64,000 nucleotides of DNA from Papaver somniferum (lineage: Eukaryota > Streptophyta > Magnoliopsida > Ranunculales > Papaveraceae). Position numbers and translations under genes: made by a program. Positions 35,822 to 47,765 of this stretch are shown here, in pieces; position 1 is the stretch's first letter; each line of letters opens with the position of its first letter. The stretch lies in the NCBI RefSeq assembly GCF_003573695.1, contig NC_039361.1, positions 100,566,279 to 100,630,278 on the forward strand. The letters run 5' to 3'. The notes under the pieces were generated by a model that did not search any database, was not told the origin of the DNA, and saw nothing but the letters and a program-made list of their open reading frames with translations.

Positions 35822-36557
35822 AACTCTGTGCTACCTTTCCTCCAGCGTTCTTTTAGTATTTCCTCCAGCAATTTCCCCTTTCATGCAATATTTCTAATTC
35901 CTCCAAAATGATTGCACTGCTTGCATTCATAATTAGGGTTTTGATTTGTCAGTTAATCAAAGTTTTATTTCCTTTTAGAAATCTCTTTACTCATGAATCA
36001 TGACACAAGGTCTTGAGCAAACCTAAACCCTCATTACCCATCAGTTCAAACCAGAAAGACAAAACCCTAAAAGAAACATCTTATATCTTTCGAGAAACAT
36101 CGAGGGAATACGTGCAGGAAGAAAAGGGGAAAAGGAATCGTGATTATTAGGGAAAACGCTTCGAAGAGCAGTCTACTCCAACAATAAAGCGACTTCTCAG
36201 TCACCACATGATTAGGCGGATTGCAACACAATTAGAAGGCAGGCAGGTTCGTGATCAATCTCTGGTTTTCATCATCGAATCCCCTTCGTTATTTTTTAGG
36301 GTTACATGCAATCATCATGAGGGAAAGTGCACGTTCACATGATAAATAATCATCAAATATCGCGTACGACTCGATGAAATTGTGAGATTCTATTGCAACC
36401 TTACGGGAGAAACACTACAACTAGGGTTCCCGGATATCAAAGAGAAAATCGTTCGATCAAAACCAGGCTCAACCACAAAACTACTGAGTATAAGAAGAAA
36501 ATGTCTACAAAACTGTAGAAAGTTCTCAACTACAAATGAAAGCAACAAGGGTAAATT
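35822..36557 (+). other. P 3' non-coding region
   Basis: Begins with TCCTCCAGCAATTTCnCCTT, homologous to A2 at about 62055-62020 (minus). It then carries AT-rich sequence without recognisable coding. Confidence 0.55.
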
Positions 36558-36851
36558 TTAGTCATTGAAGGTATCAACAGTGTCTTCACTGGCGTTGTCA
36601 TTGGAAGCTGCTTCAACACTTTCATCACAAGCCACCATTGCATACTTTCTGGGAGCAACATCGACTTCCCTTTCTGATGCCTTTTCAATGCTTCCCTCAA
36701 CAGCTGCTTCAATACTCCCTCCAGGAGACTCGCCCGCATCTTTCTTGGGAGATGCTTCAACATCTTCTCCAGACGCCGCTACCATGATATCCTCAACAGC
36801 CACTTCACTATTCCCTCCAACGGTTGCTTCAGTACCCTCCGCGGAACTCAC
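36558..36851 (-). pseudogene. P antisense acidic ORF, 3' end only
   Basis: A minus-strand frame of 97 codons, antisense to P, has no ATG at its upstream end. It is rich in E, D, A, V and S with loosely repeated xEA(A/S)xE units (EGTEATVGGNSEVAVED). A2 has an antisense frame of similar composition in the same place (61209-61604), including VVGGIGEVVVA. The deletion that removed the first 1.1 kb of the 3' LTR begins right at its upstream edge, so its N-terminal part is lost. It fits the antisense additional ORFs known from some Tat-lineage elements. Function unknown. Confidence 0.45.
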
Positions 36852-36854
36852 TTA

Positions 36855-38140
36855 GACCAAAAAAGGGTTGGCCGCGTGGCCCCCTAAACCCTAAAATTGA
36901 ATCAATGGCAGTTCGCAATTGTCGCAAATTGTCTCTGCCATCCAACTTTACCATCCAAGTCGACCGAGCAAGATTTGATTTCAGATGACCCACGAGATGT
37001 CGTCATGATCACTATCCACTCCTCTTTCATGAAGAGTGACCGACCAAGCAATGACTAGCCCATGAGGATCCCAAACGATCGTCCAAAGGCAACTAGTCGC
37101 TGCTTGCATGTAATACAACGACGATCATCAATTATCGCAAATCATCTCGTCCATCCAACTTCGCCAGTTTAGTTGGATGGTGTAGATTTATTTTTAGAAA
37201 ACTAGCAAAATAGCATTGTGAACACCGGCCATACCTCCACCACAGGGAGTGATCGACCAAGTCACAGCTCGACCATAGGGTCCGCGAACGATTACCCAAA
37301 GATGGTTAGTCGTGATGCTTCTAAGACGCTCAATTCATGACCGATTCGATCGAGCTCAAAAACAGCGATGCTTCTAACACATCGATTACTTTCAGCTGCT
37401 TATTCGAAAGCAATGCTTCATATACATCAATTATAAGCAATGCTTTATAAATATCGATTTCACAAATAATTTATTATTTAACCTAAAAGCACTATGTGCT
37501 GATTTTAACGGCAAGTCACACGACTTGACCCATTCATTCGAGACATCAAACATGTCACAAACTAGGGGATACTCACTGGGGTATTGGTATGGCGGTTTAT
37601 AGCGTGCGGCGTGCAACGCGTCCATTATGAGAACGTGTCAGGAAAAGACGAACGATTAATAACGGTGAAACTAGTGGTTGAAGATGTGAACACGTAATGA
37701 TCACCACCTCTTACAAAACTCCACTACTCCACTACTTAATGTTCTCTATATCCTATGAGATCAGGGTTGCGCTCAAATGACTTGTATAAATAGGTTTTCG
37801 ACCTATTTCAAAAGAGGATAGAGAACACAAGTATAATCAACACAAGTAGCCAGAAACCATTTTCTGATACACAAGTCATAAACAGCCACACCTTCATAAT
37901 TCAACACTCTGATCTCAAACAGCTTTTTCGCTTCCCTCCCTAAGATCAAGCCTTCTCCTGCACCTTGTGACCGAATTGAATCTGGAACGGTCATTTCTTG
38001 GTTTAGGCCAGAGTCTTACAGATTGATCTCTCGAATTTAAAGTACTCCCGTGCAATACATTTGTTTAGGGTTTGAATTCGTTTCTCATCAACACACCCAA
38101 ATTTACCAAAAACAGCAGAATCAGTTTTTTCCCTCAAACA
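36855..38140 (+). repeat. P 3' LTR, 5'-truncated
   Basis: Corresponds to 18476-19753 of the 5' LTR (AAAAAAGGGTTGGCCGCGTG onward). The first 1.1 kb and the purine tract are absent. It ends CTCAAACA followed by the CCTTT duplication. Confidence 0.88.
37785..37794 (+). promoter_or_regulatory. TATA box, P 3' LTR
   Basis: TATAAATAGG after CTCAAATGACTTG; intact here, decayed in the 5' LTR. Confidence 0.65.
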
Positions 38141-38374
38141 CCTTTATCAACTCCTCCGGATGCCTCAACAGTTTTCTGGGTTGCCTTTAACACTTTTCTA
38201 GGGTTCCTTTAGTAATTTTCTTCGGAGATTCAAATACCACTTTTCGAGCAACTTTTGTGCAATATTTTATTTCTCCAATACACCTACATACACATAAGAC
38301 ACCATAATAAGTACAAAAAGAGCACTATCAATATATATTATTAAGATAAATCAGACATAAAAATGTGTCTATCA
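38141..38374 (-). mobile_element. B3 LTR, right part
   Basis: Ends AAAAATGTGTCTATCA, the reverse of the B LTR start. CCACTTTTCGAGCAACTTTT and ACACCATAATAAGTACAAAA match B2 at 59480 and 59540. Confidence 0.8.
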
Positions 38375-39012
38375 GTGGTGTTGTTTGTTATCTACCAGGG
38401 TAAGTGTTTTGTTGGTATGATTGTTGGTATGAGGTAGTGCAAAGCTCAGGAAGTGCTGAAATGGATTAGAAATAGTAATGTAGTCAAATAGGGTTTGTGT
38501 TGGTAATTTAGCATGTGTAACAAATGGTGTTGGAACTGTGCAAGGAGAAGGTTACAAGCTATTATTATGTTGTTGTTAGGGATGGTCTGAGATGAATGTA
38601 GCTGAGTTAGGTGATGAGCAGTATGGTTATGTGAGTTTAGATGGTAACATCAAGGACGCTATTGTTGTTGCATGTATGGTTGAGTTAACAAATAGAGTGA
38701 ACAAGAAATTGTTGTGATCGTTAGTGGACTACTTGGATGTGGATTTTGAGAAGAATTGACCTGTTTTGGGAGTTAGAGAGAGAGAAAAGTGTCATAATGC
38801 AAGCATGTTATCTGATTGATGAATTAGTTTTCTCTCATCATTGTTTATAACAATTGCATGATTGACGTATTGCAATATGAATCAATGGTTGTTTAGTTAA
38901 GTCTAAAATATCATATATATATTTATAGATAGTTTAGGGTTTATTATACGCAAAAGTGATAATCCGTGAATACAAGTAGCATGATATGATTACAGATGCT
39001 AGTGATACTTTC
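38375..39012. other. Unclassified intergenic stretch
   Basis: A GTTGTTG-rich, AT-rich sequence. A short open frame (about 38580-38718, plus) has no recognisable motif. No repeat family is assigned. Confidence 0.3.
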
Positions 39013-39244
39013 TGAAAAGGAGAGGGTACCGAGTATACCACCAACTTTTTTCATTTGGCAATCTGTATAGACAAAACCTAATACAATTGCAAGTAGACCA
39101 ACTTAATGATCCTTGAACAATATGTATATATAGTTGATATCTCTACCTCTCCATAATCAGAAAGTCAAGAAAATAAATTTCGTAAACCTGATTGTATAGA
39201 AGAGTACTTGGACGAACTAAAAAATCGATATCCAAGATCAATCT
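39013..39244 (-). mobile_element. C7: 3' end of a reverse C-type LTR
   Basis: TGAAAAGGAGAGGGTACCGAG is the reverse of the C-type ending (GGTACCCnCGnnTTTTCA). It is cut by the D2 insertion. Confidence 0.5.
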
Positions 39245-42146
39245 TGTAACACCATAAAAAGAAAAATCTATTCGGATCTGAAACTGAACTCAACCCATTT
39301 TAGCGGAAAGTTAAAACTGTATAGTGTACATGTGCGATCCTAGTATAGGGTGCGTATATCCTGTGGTGAGTCCCTTAAATCCTATATTACTGCTTCTAAA
39401 TAAGTAAATTACCCCTTACTAGTATAAGGGTGCTTTATTACTAAATGTCTGAAGAAAAAAAATCCAGAAGACTTGAGCATGAAATACATGTATCTAACGT
39501 GAGAGCAGCTAAGGGTGTTGTGGTTTTCTCCTTGTTTTTCTAAACTATTTACAAAGAGACCAACTCTTTTCTTTGGATTTCCGACATTTTTTCTTTGCAT
39601 CCAACTTATGCTACTGATTTCCAAGTCCATTTCAAACAAAGAAGAATTTTGGTTCTTTTGCATCCACTCTCGAGATTTGACTAAACAGTTGTTGGTGCTA
39701 AGGTATGAGATTTTTGTCCCTGAATTCAGTTTTCTGTACAAATTTTTCATGCCCTAAATTGGTTTGAATGGATGCTTTATCTCTCATTCCTTGTCATTGT
39801 CGTTAATGCATTTATTTATTTATTTTCTCTGATAATAGTGACAATGTCATTTAACTCTATTTATTAAAATGTGTATTTGATGATTTGAGATGTCTTATTA
39901 ACTATGAGTTTGAGTCGTTTGAAAATTTGTCCATAAAAAATTTTGAAATATGGTTTGAAATTTATGAAATTTTTCTGTTTTAATTTTTACATGTCTAACC
40001 GCATATTATTTTGAATGTACAAATGATTTTATTATTTAAGAATGTCATGTAACTACCCAATTTTTGGTTTCCATTAAAAATGAAGTTTTGTACTAAACTT
40101 TTAAAATAACCTACTTCTTGTTTGTTAAAATGTACCACTGAGATTTATAACTGAAACTCCACCTATAGCAAGGGGGTTCTCAAATGGTTTTCAGATGAAG
40201 GATAATAAAATCTACAAAGGGTCTTATCTTACTGTTGCTTGGTCACGTGCGTTGATTTTCACCACTCTTATATAGCTTTGTGAATTTAAAATCATAAACA
40301 TTTAGGTGATTTTATTGTCTTTTGGATTTCATCTAACTTACCTCTAAAGGTTAATGTTACATTTCCATTTGTTTGGTCTACTATTTTATGTATAATTTGA
40401 CAGTTTTGATATGAGAGGGTCACATACAATATGACATTTTTCCGTGTTTGCGAATTTAACATAGAATTGTGCTTCCTTATAAATTAAGCTTGTGGATTTA
40501 TAATATTTCTTATGTTTAATCAATTCAGTGAGTTACTTTTTATTTTATTTTTTTGCCTTTAGTAAGTATATTGCCAGATTGATGCCTTAATTTGTTTTAT
40601 GAATTATGTACTTTCTGAAATGTTTATTCGATTGGTCGGAATGGTGGTTTCTTTTTAAGGTTCACTCGTGTTTGTCGTAGTCGATTTGGGCACGTTTGGA
40701 AATTTTTTGGAAGGCTACATGTGAGTTTGTTAGGCCCAAAGGGGCATCCCATAAATGTGGCTACCCACAGAACACCATTAGAGATGACGACTGATATCCT
40801 AACTATCCTAACATTAGAGTTTGGTCCTCACTAGTAGCATATGTGAACTTCTTCACCATCGGCTGACGATTATTTCATTTCTAATGTTTCAAATGAATTG
40901 GAAAATGTCAAGCTTTATATGTATATGTTTCTGAATTTTACATGCTCAACTCTTTTAGATTGATTTACATTTCTTCTGTCGTTGGTACATTATTCCGTTA
41001 CCTCTACTGGGCTGTGGATCACCCCATTTGTTTTGTTTTCCACATAATACGAGGCGAGGTTGAGGCAGTAAGATTATGAAGAACTTGCATCCAGGAGCTT
41101 GAGCAAAAATTGCTATTTTTTCTTGTCTATAATGTGTATATCATGGGGTTATATGGATGGTTTTAAATTTCTTGCTTGACCCATGCTTTAATAGTTTATT
41201 TTGCTATCTACGTATTAACGGGATCTTATGAAAATTATCTATATAGTTTGTGTGTGAAACTTGTTTACGTCGAAAATGAAAGGTCAAATTTTTGGTGCAT
41301 AAAAGACTAGTTGAAAAGTGCCTTTTGATGTTTAGTTTTTGATGTAATAGCATACCTCTTTGTGTATATATGCTAAGGTCAGATTTCAGATGTATTAAGC
41401 TATATACAAAATTTGGGTTTGAAATTTACATATGTTACCATCCTTTGAAATTTCTGCATGTTCATTTCTAAGTCATGTCTTTAATATTTTTCCATGGGTT
41501 CCCACTACTATTGATAGTTGAAAGAAATGTCAATTAATTTGATAAATATAATGTGTACTTCTTATGTTTTTCTACATTACGTATTATTTTTGAATTTATT
41601 TGTAATACACTTATAACTGGGTACTCAGATTTCTAAGTTTGCAACTGTTACATGTCATGAGTCTTGTTTTAAGTTTATATCGTTTTATCTTATCAAAGTA
41701 TTTTGTGTACTCACTCATGTTCAAGTGTACGAAGTCACACAATGTTTGGAACTTTGTTTTGACCTCTTTTATATTCCTTTAGCATATTCATTTCATTCTT
41801 GTGCAAAATCCAGTATTAAGAAATTATAATCATTAATATTTTTCTGATTTTTTCTGAACAATAGGAAAGAATTTTCATTTTAGAATAAATTAAGGTTTCT
41901 TTCATTTCCGTCATCGACTTAGAATGGAAATGGTTTTATACAGGAAAATGTACTGAATGGATTTACTTTTTTTTTTTAAAACATCTTATTGGACGTGGAT
42001 TTCTCTCTTTGATTTATTTTAATGAACATGTGAATTTGAATTTACATTCCTTTATTTTATCCATTTTTCGAGAGACGTACCGGAGTTTTATCTGCTAATC
42101 GGATTGAAAAATCGACCCGCTAGAGGGTAAATTTACTGGTCCGTCA
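39245..42146 (+). repeat. D2 5' LTR
   Basis: 2902 bp, AT-rich, unusually long. The second half aligns with D1 (13250-15129) and the start with 46179-46858. Frames at 39409-39757 are not genes. Confidence 0.82.
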
Positions 42147-42150
42147 TAGT

Positions 42151-42162
42151 TGGTATCAGGGC
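42151..42162 (+). promoter_or_regulatory. Primer binding site of D2
   Basis: TGGTATCAGGGC differs by one base from TGGTATCAGAGC, the initiator tRNA-Met site. It lies four bases after the LTR end. Confidence 0.75.
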
Positions 42163-42600
42163 ACATGTTCCTATTTACCGGGACTGTGTTAGGCGTTCAT
42201 GTTTATTATAATGATTGATTTACCAAAGATTTATTTTCATTCTCATACTCTGGCTCTTTTGGTGTGACGTGTGTAAGTCTGTGTTAAGAGTTTTTTTTTT
42301 CCTTTTCACTTCTGAATTGTGATTTGTATGTACGGTCTGAATTTGAAAATGTTTTCAATTGTATTACTGGTTAGTTATGAAACTCCAATAATTGATATAA
42401 TATGAGTTAGTTAAAGGATTTTGTGTTGAAAGATTTCATCTGAATTCAATAGTTGTTGTTTGAAACAGTCATATGGTTTTGTCATTTTGTTTCGGGGATC
42501 TGGGAAAAGCCAAAAACCGTGATATAAATATTAATGTGCTTGTTAGTAATGAACATTACTAACAGTTTTTAACTCTTGTTAATGTCTGTTTATTGTGAAG
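42163..42600 (+). other. D2 leader
   Basis: AT-rich, no open frame worth calling; lies between the primer site and the gag ATG. Confidence 0.6.
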
Positions 42601-42885
42601 ATGCCTCCAAAGACAATGAAGCTTAAACGTATTACTTCGGCGAGGAATGGTGGATCCAAGAATACCGGTATAACAAAATATCTGAAAACATGTTGTGAGA
42701 ACTTGGCGGAAACCACATAGACCATATCTGGTGCTATTGGTAACGAGAATCAGTTGCGACCTAGTAGTGTTATGGACTTGAAGGAATTCAGGAAAGTGGT
42801 TGGTGATCGAGTGTTTAATGGTATGAAAGAACCCATAGAGGCTGAAAGATGGTTAACTTGGATGAGAAAGTGTCGGGAAACCAAG
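42601..42885 (+). pseudogene. gag: D2 gag, N-terminal part
   Basis: The ATG at 42601 follows GTGAAG and gives MPPKTMKLKRITSARNGG. A TAG at 42718 interrupts. The frame then gives MDLKEFRKVV and EAERWLTWMRKCRE, the start of the gag capsid fold of Ty3/gypsy elements. Element F splits it at K-codon AAG near 42885; the continuation is at 45425. Confidence 0.75.
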
Positions 42886-43781
42886 TTTATGTTAATCTCG
42901 AACCGATATGCTTCCATAGAAGTCAATTCCATGAAACACCCTATTTTAGATAACTATCTCGAATCCTCCACTTACATATTTAGATTAGCATGATTGGATA
43001 ATACTAGCACGAATATATAAACAATACGATAATAGACAATCACACACGACACAAAGATTACGTGGTTCACCTTTGTAGGCTACATCCACGGCCAAAACCA
43101 CCCCGAGAATCTTCATTATCATAACAAGTTATTACATCGACACACTTCATATAATCAACTAGTTATGTAACTTACTAGCGCTAAACATTAGAAACAACAA
43201 GACACATTACGAAGAGTTTACCTCTTCCTTTGTTATTCTTCTTCCATAAACCTTCACCGCCATGGTTTCTTCGACTTTAGAAAAGAACACGAAGAACATC
43301 ATGAATTCCAGCTTCTCTCACATGAACCCTAGAAACTCTAGATTTCTCCCATACCCAGTCTTTCTATAAGTCACTCACCTCACATGAACTTTTCCCCATC
43401 ACCAACCATCGTAGGACACAATGGTTATGACCCCAGTCACTCTCATAAAGAGAGAGGATTCTACAAGAGAATTAACCAAGATAATGAATTTCTACTCATA
43501 ATATAAGCTCTCTTATATAGTAGACAAATCCTTGCTCCCCAAGTCCTAGAACTCCTAAAAATAGACTCACACCTTAATTAGGAAATCCTAAACTTGTAAA
43601 ACACTCCTACAAACCATTATACAAGTTTCCTAATCCAAACAAACCTTGTAGACACTTTAATCCCGAAATAGCCTTTTAGCCACGGTTTTGAAAGCATTAG
43701 ATCACTGTTTTCTCCTGCAAAACTGTTACCTAAAGTCCAATTTCAGCCATATATTTTTGTATACGGAACAAAACCCCAACA
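42886..43781 (-). repeat. F LTR, left copy (3' LTR)
   Basis: Shares GTTAATCTCGAACCGA(T/C)ATG through GAACAAAACCCCAACA with 44543-45424, with scattered differences. It includes the GATTACGTGGTTCACCTTTG phrase common in plant LTRs. Confidence 0.85.
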
Positions 43782-44542
43782 ATCACCACCTTTTTTGAAG
43801 TGTACAAAACCATCATCTTCACTCTAACAAAGCATGAATGTTTACCACCTTATACAAGGCCATCCTCATGGACATCATCACTAGCATGAACAAAATTGTC
43901 TTGTACTTTGAGCTTGAACCACCACCTAAGCCAAATTCCTCCTTTGCACTTGCACCACCGGAATCGCTATTTGTCGATCTTCTAGCATCACCACAAACAA
44001 CTTTTTCAAATAATTTATACAAGTTTCTGCACTACCTGTATCAAACTACTTCGTTGCCATGATCACTCATTATTCCACCTTTTGTAGAATACTTCTTCTT
44101 CGACACATGTCTAACACTTAACATTATTTGATCTGAGCCACCAAATAATTCCAGACGGACTTAACCAACTCCAAGAACCAACAATCTTGAGTTATCCTCC
44201 ATTTAGACAAAACAAGCTACAATCTTCATATGTTGTGTATAAACGATTGTCACTTAACACCACCATGATTCAAAACATTCTCCTGACAATATTTGCAGAC
44301 GCTAGTTGAATCCACGAACAATCTTCTCTAGTAAAGAAAACACCTTCAACACGAATCATAGTCACATCAAGCAAAGTTGTCGAATCTTTCTTGATGTCTT
44401 CATTTTCTTTGTTCGGTCTTGATTTACTCATCATCTTCACGATCTATACCATTCTACTACGAACCAAGACTTTCTCTACTTTGAAACCTCTTGTTCAAAT
44501 TACCGAATCACTACCATCTTTATCCACGCTCACCACACCGAG
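43782..44542 (-). other. F internal region
   Basis: About 760 bp without coding evidence. Open frames at 43819-44062 are short and lack motifs. No clear primer binding site was found next to the right LTR. Confidence 0.55.
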
Positions 44543-45424
44543 TTTACGTTAATCTCGAACCGACATGCTTCCATAGAAGTCAATTCCATGAAACACCCTA
44601 CTTTAGATAACTAGCTCGAATCCTCCACTTACATCTTTAGATTAACATGATTGGATAATACTAGCACGAATATATAATCAATACGATAATAGACAATCAC
44701 ACACGACATAAAGATTACGTGGTTCACCTTTGTAGGCTACATCCACGGACAAAACCACTCCGAGAATCTTCATTATCATAATAAATTATTACATCGACAC
44801 ACTTCATATAATCAACTAGTTATGTAACTCACTAGCGCTAAACGTTAGAAACAACAAGACATACTACGAAGAGTTTACCTCTTCCTTTGTTCTTCTTCTT
44901 CCATAAACCTCCACCGCCATGGTTGCTTCGACCTTAGAAAAGAACACGAAGAACATCATGAGTTCTAGCTTCTCCCACATGAACCCTAGAAACTCTAGAA
45001 TTCTCCCATACCCGCTCTTTCTATAAGTCACTCATCTCACATGAATTTTGCCCCATCACCAACCATCGTAGGACACAACGGTTATGACCTCAATCACTCT
45101 CATAAAGAGAGAGTATTATACAAGAGAATGAATTTATACTCATAATATAAGCTCTCTTATATAGTAGACAAATCCTTGCTCCCCAAGTCTTAGAACTCCT
45201 AAAAATAGACTCACACCTTAATTAGGAACTCCTAAACTTGGAAAACACTCCTACAAACCATCATACAAGTTTCCTAATCCAGACAAACCTTGTAGACACT
45301 TTAATCCCGAAATAGCCTTTTAGCCACGGTTTTGACAGCATTAGATCACTGTTTTCTGCTGCAAAACTGTACCTAAAGTCCAATTTCAGCCATATAGTTT
45401 TGTATATTGAACAAAACCCCAACA
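44543..45424 (-). repeat. F LTR, right copy (5' LTR)
   Basis: About 882 bp, matching the left copy, with one short deletion around 45125 relative to 43475. Confidence 0.85.
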
Positions 45425-46010
45425 GGAAGAATTTCGACGCACATTTAATAGCTGAGGAAGATAGAGTACGCTTTGCTACGTATATTTTTAAAGGTAGTGT
45501 GGATGATTGGTTGAATTCAGAGAAGAGAATGAGAAACGTGATGGGTATGTCATGGGAACAGTTTGAAAATTTGTTCCTTGACAAGTATTTTCCTCCTACT
45601 GACAGATCCTTGAAGTGTGCCAAGTTTGAAATTTTGGAGCAATGAGATATGATGGTCACACAAATAGACAAAAAATTTAGTGAGCTAGAACGCATTGTGG
45701 ACCATTTAGTCAAAACGTCAAAGTTTAAGTCTTAGAAACTTGAGGGTATTTTGAAGGCTGTAATTCATGACATAGTGGTCGTAATTGGACTAAAGACATA
45801 CAATGAGGTTTTTAATTTTGCATTAGCAGTTGAGGCTAGCTTGAACCAACGTCAGAAAGAGAGAGAAGAGCCAGACCAAAAGAATAAGTCTAAGAAGTCA
45901 AATAGAAATTCATCACCATAATGGAAGCGCCCACGAAATGACAATGCAACCAGGAAAGGCGAGGGAAATGAATTTTAACCTTGAGGAGAAGATGGTCATT
46001 AAGCTAGATA
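45425..46010 (+). pseudogene. gag: D2 gag, C-terminal part
   Basis: Resumes with NFDAHLIAEEDRVRFATYIF, then GSVDDWLNS, SWEQFENLFLDKYFP and a TGA/TAG-broken VTQIDKKFSELERIV, TYNEVFNFALAVEASLNQR and a lysine-rich end (EEPDQKNKSKKS). This is the usual order of chromovirus-like gag. In-frame stops occur at about 45643, 45733 and 45919. No zinc knuckle is visible and no pol follows. Confidence 0.78.
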
Positions 46011-46160
46011 TTTCCATATGTTGGCATATCAGAAGCCGCAAATTGTGAACCAAACTCACAATCAAAATACTCAAAGGCATACTAAAGAGGAAGTGAAGGA
46101 CCCTGTGATTGAAGGTAATCTTCATTACTTTTAGTTTGGTTTTGAATTTTGAGAGAATTT

Positions 46161-46178
46161 TTTTTTAGGGGTTGATGG
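46161..46178 (+). promoter_or_regulatory. Polypurine tract of D2
   Basis: TTTTTTAGGGGTTGATGG abuts the 3' LTR start TGTAACACC. Confidence 0.55.
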
Positions 46179-46858
46179 TGTAACACCACCAAAAAATCTA
46201 TATTCAGATCTGAAATTGAACTCAACCCATTTTAGCGGAAAGCTAAAACTGTATAGTGTAGCGTGCGATTCTAATATAGGGTGCGTATATCCTGTGATGA
46301 GTGCCTTAAATTCTATATTAGTGCTTATAAATAAGTAAATTACCCCTTACTACTTTAAGGGTGCTTGATTAGTAAGTGTCTGGAAGAAAAAATCTAGAAG
46401 ACTAGATCATGAAAAAAACATGTCTATAAATTTTCTTAAAGTACCCAATGCTTTGACGACTTTGCAAAATAAGAAATATGGTGTAAAAATTATGAGATTT
46501 CTCTTTTTAGAATTTTTACTAATCTAACTGCATATTATTTTTAATGTACAAATGATTTTAATATTTAAGAATGTCATGCAGCTACTCAATTTATGGTTTC
46601 CATTAAAAATGAAGTTTTGTACTATACTTTTGAACTAACCTACTTCTTGTTTGTTAAAATGTCCCAGTGAGATTTATAATTGAAACTCCACCTATAACAA
46701 GGGGTTTTCAAATGTTTTTCACATAAAGGATATCAAAATTTACCGAGGATCTTAGCTTACTATTGCTTGGTTACATGCGTTGATTTTCATCACTCTTATA
46801 TAGCTTTTTGAATTTAAAATCATAAATTATTAGGTGATTTTGTTGTCTTTTGGCTTTC
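46179..46858 (+). repeat. D2 3' LTR, 5' part (D3)
   Basis: Starts TGTAACACCACC and follows 39245-40330, with an internal deletion of about 400 bp near 46430. It is cut at GGCTTTC by C4. Confidence 0.78.
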
Positions 46859-47765
46859 TGTTAGAGCATTGCTCGGTCGAACTCACAAGTGTTGCCATCT
46901 CAGCTTGTTGTCAAATTTAATTATCAAATAAGTTATGTTGCGGACTAGGATATAAATGTAGTTGAGAAACATTGGATCAAGGAAGTCATCATTGCATTCT
47001 ACCGTTTGAAGGCGAAGATCAACCGAAGCTTTTGGAGAACTTCATCAACAAATGGTAAGTAAAGACTGATCCACATATTTCTCAAGTTATATTCACATTT
47101 CTATATTTGAGACGTTGTCGCATAACTAATTAGACTATCATGCATATACAAGAATTTCGAGTCAAATTTATCTTGATAATTAGTTATCGAAATATAATGA
47201 CTAAGCTTAGTGAACATTTGTTCATACTTGATGAATTTCGGTTAAGGATAATTTATTGTTCGCAATCAAAATCATGATTCAAGTTTTATCATTCGAAAAT
47301 AGAACAGTGATATGTGTCATTGATGTTATTCGAGAATGTTTTGAATCGATTTACAGAGAAATATAGAACTACTATAGATTCGGATACAAGACAGTGTTAT
47401 CGGTCTTACAAACTGGGAAAGCTATTATAAGTCTGAAGTCGTATTACATGTACTCGTACACACAACGGATTAGCTATATGTAGACTTGCAGATTTGTGGT
47501 ACGCTTATCCTTATGCACATCATGTAAAAATCTGTTCAACTCGTGAACCAAACCATAAAGAAACTTTGGTCACAAAACCGGTTTAGTACCCATACCGTTA
47601 TACATACCAGAAAAGTTATGTGTTTCGGAACTCGGTTGTGTATCCAAACCGGTACACGTACCAAAATAGTTATGTGGACTCCGGAACCGTTCATACTCTT
47701 AAGGTATCCATACAGTTACGCCTACCTAAATAGTTCTTTGGACTCCGAAACTTGGTTTGGATTAT
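46859..47765 (+). mobile_element. C4: C-type LTR start
   Basis: Starts TGTTAGAGCATTGCTCGG; cut at 47765 by the next TGTTAGAGC. No coding. Left-flanking 5-mer CTTTC in D3. Confidence 0.55.

Larger units (their letters stand above)
17372..38140 (+). mobile_element. P: Tat-like non-autonomous LTR retrotransposon (hosts B1 and E)
   Basis: The outer limits are secure. The 5' LTR starts TGTTGATGG at 17372, the 3' LTR ends CCCTCAAACA at 38140, and both flanks are CCTTT (17367-17371 and 38141-38145), a perfect 5-bp duplication. Without the inserts at 22050-35260 the element is about 7.6 kb. It encodes gag, a protease and only the integrase C-terminus; RT, RNase H and the integrase catalytic core are missing. 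It shares this layout with A2. The 3' LTR has lost about its first 1.1 kb together with the purine tract. LTR samples differ at about ten of 185 positions, so the copy is fairly old. Confidence 0.92.
42886..45424 (-). mobile_element. F: small LTR element inside D2 gag
   Basis: Two direct repeats of about 0.89 kb (42886-43781 and 44543-45424) flank about 760 bp of non-coding interior. On the minus strand each starts TGTTGGGGTTTTGTTC. The 3' copy is preceded by AAAAAAGGTGGTGAT, a plausible purine tract. No protein is encoded, so it is a TRIM/LARD-like passenger. The flanks are CCAAG and GGAAG, a possible eroded duplication around the gag AAG codon. The far end could instead be AACA at 42890. 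Confidence 0.78.
39245..46858 (+). mobile_element. D2: gag-only chromovirus-like LTR retrotransposon
   Basis: The 5' LTR is 39245-42146 (TGTAACACC to GTCCGTCA), the primer site 42151, gag 42601 to about 45980, the purine-rich end about 46160-46178, and the 3' LTR starts at 46179 (TGTAACACC). Without insert F the interior is only about 1.5 kb and codes for gag alone, with no protease, RT or integrase. The 3' LTR is cut by C4 at 46859 and its remainder lies outside the window or is lost. TGGTATCAGGGC is the initiator tRNA-Met type primer site used by many chromoviruses. Non-autonomous. Confidence 0.82.
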
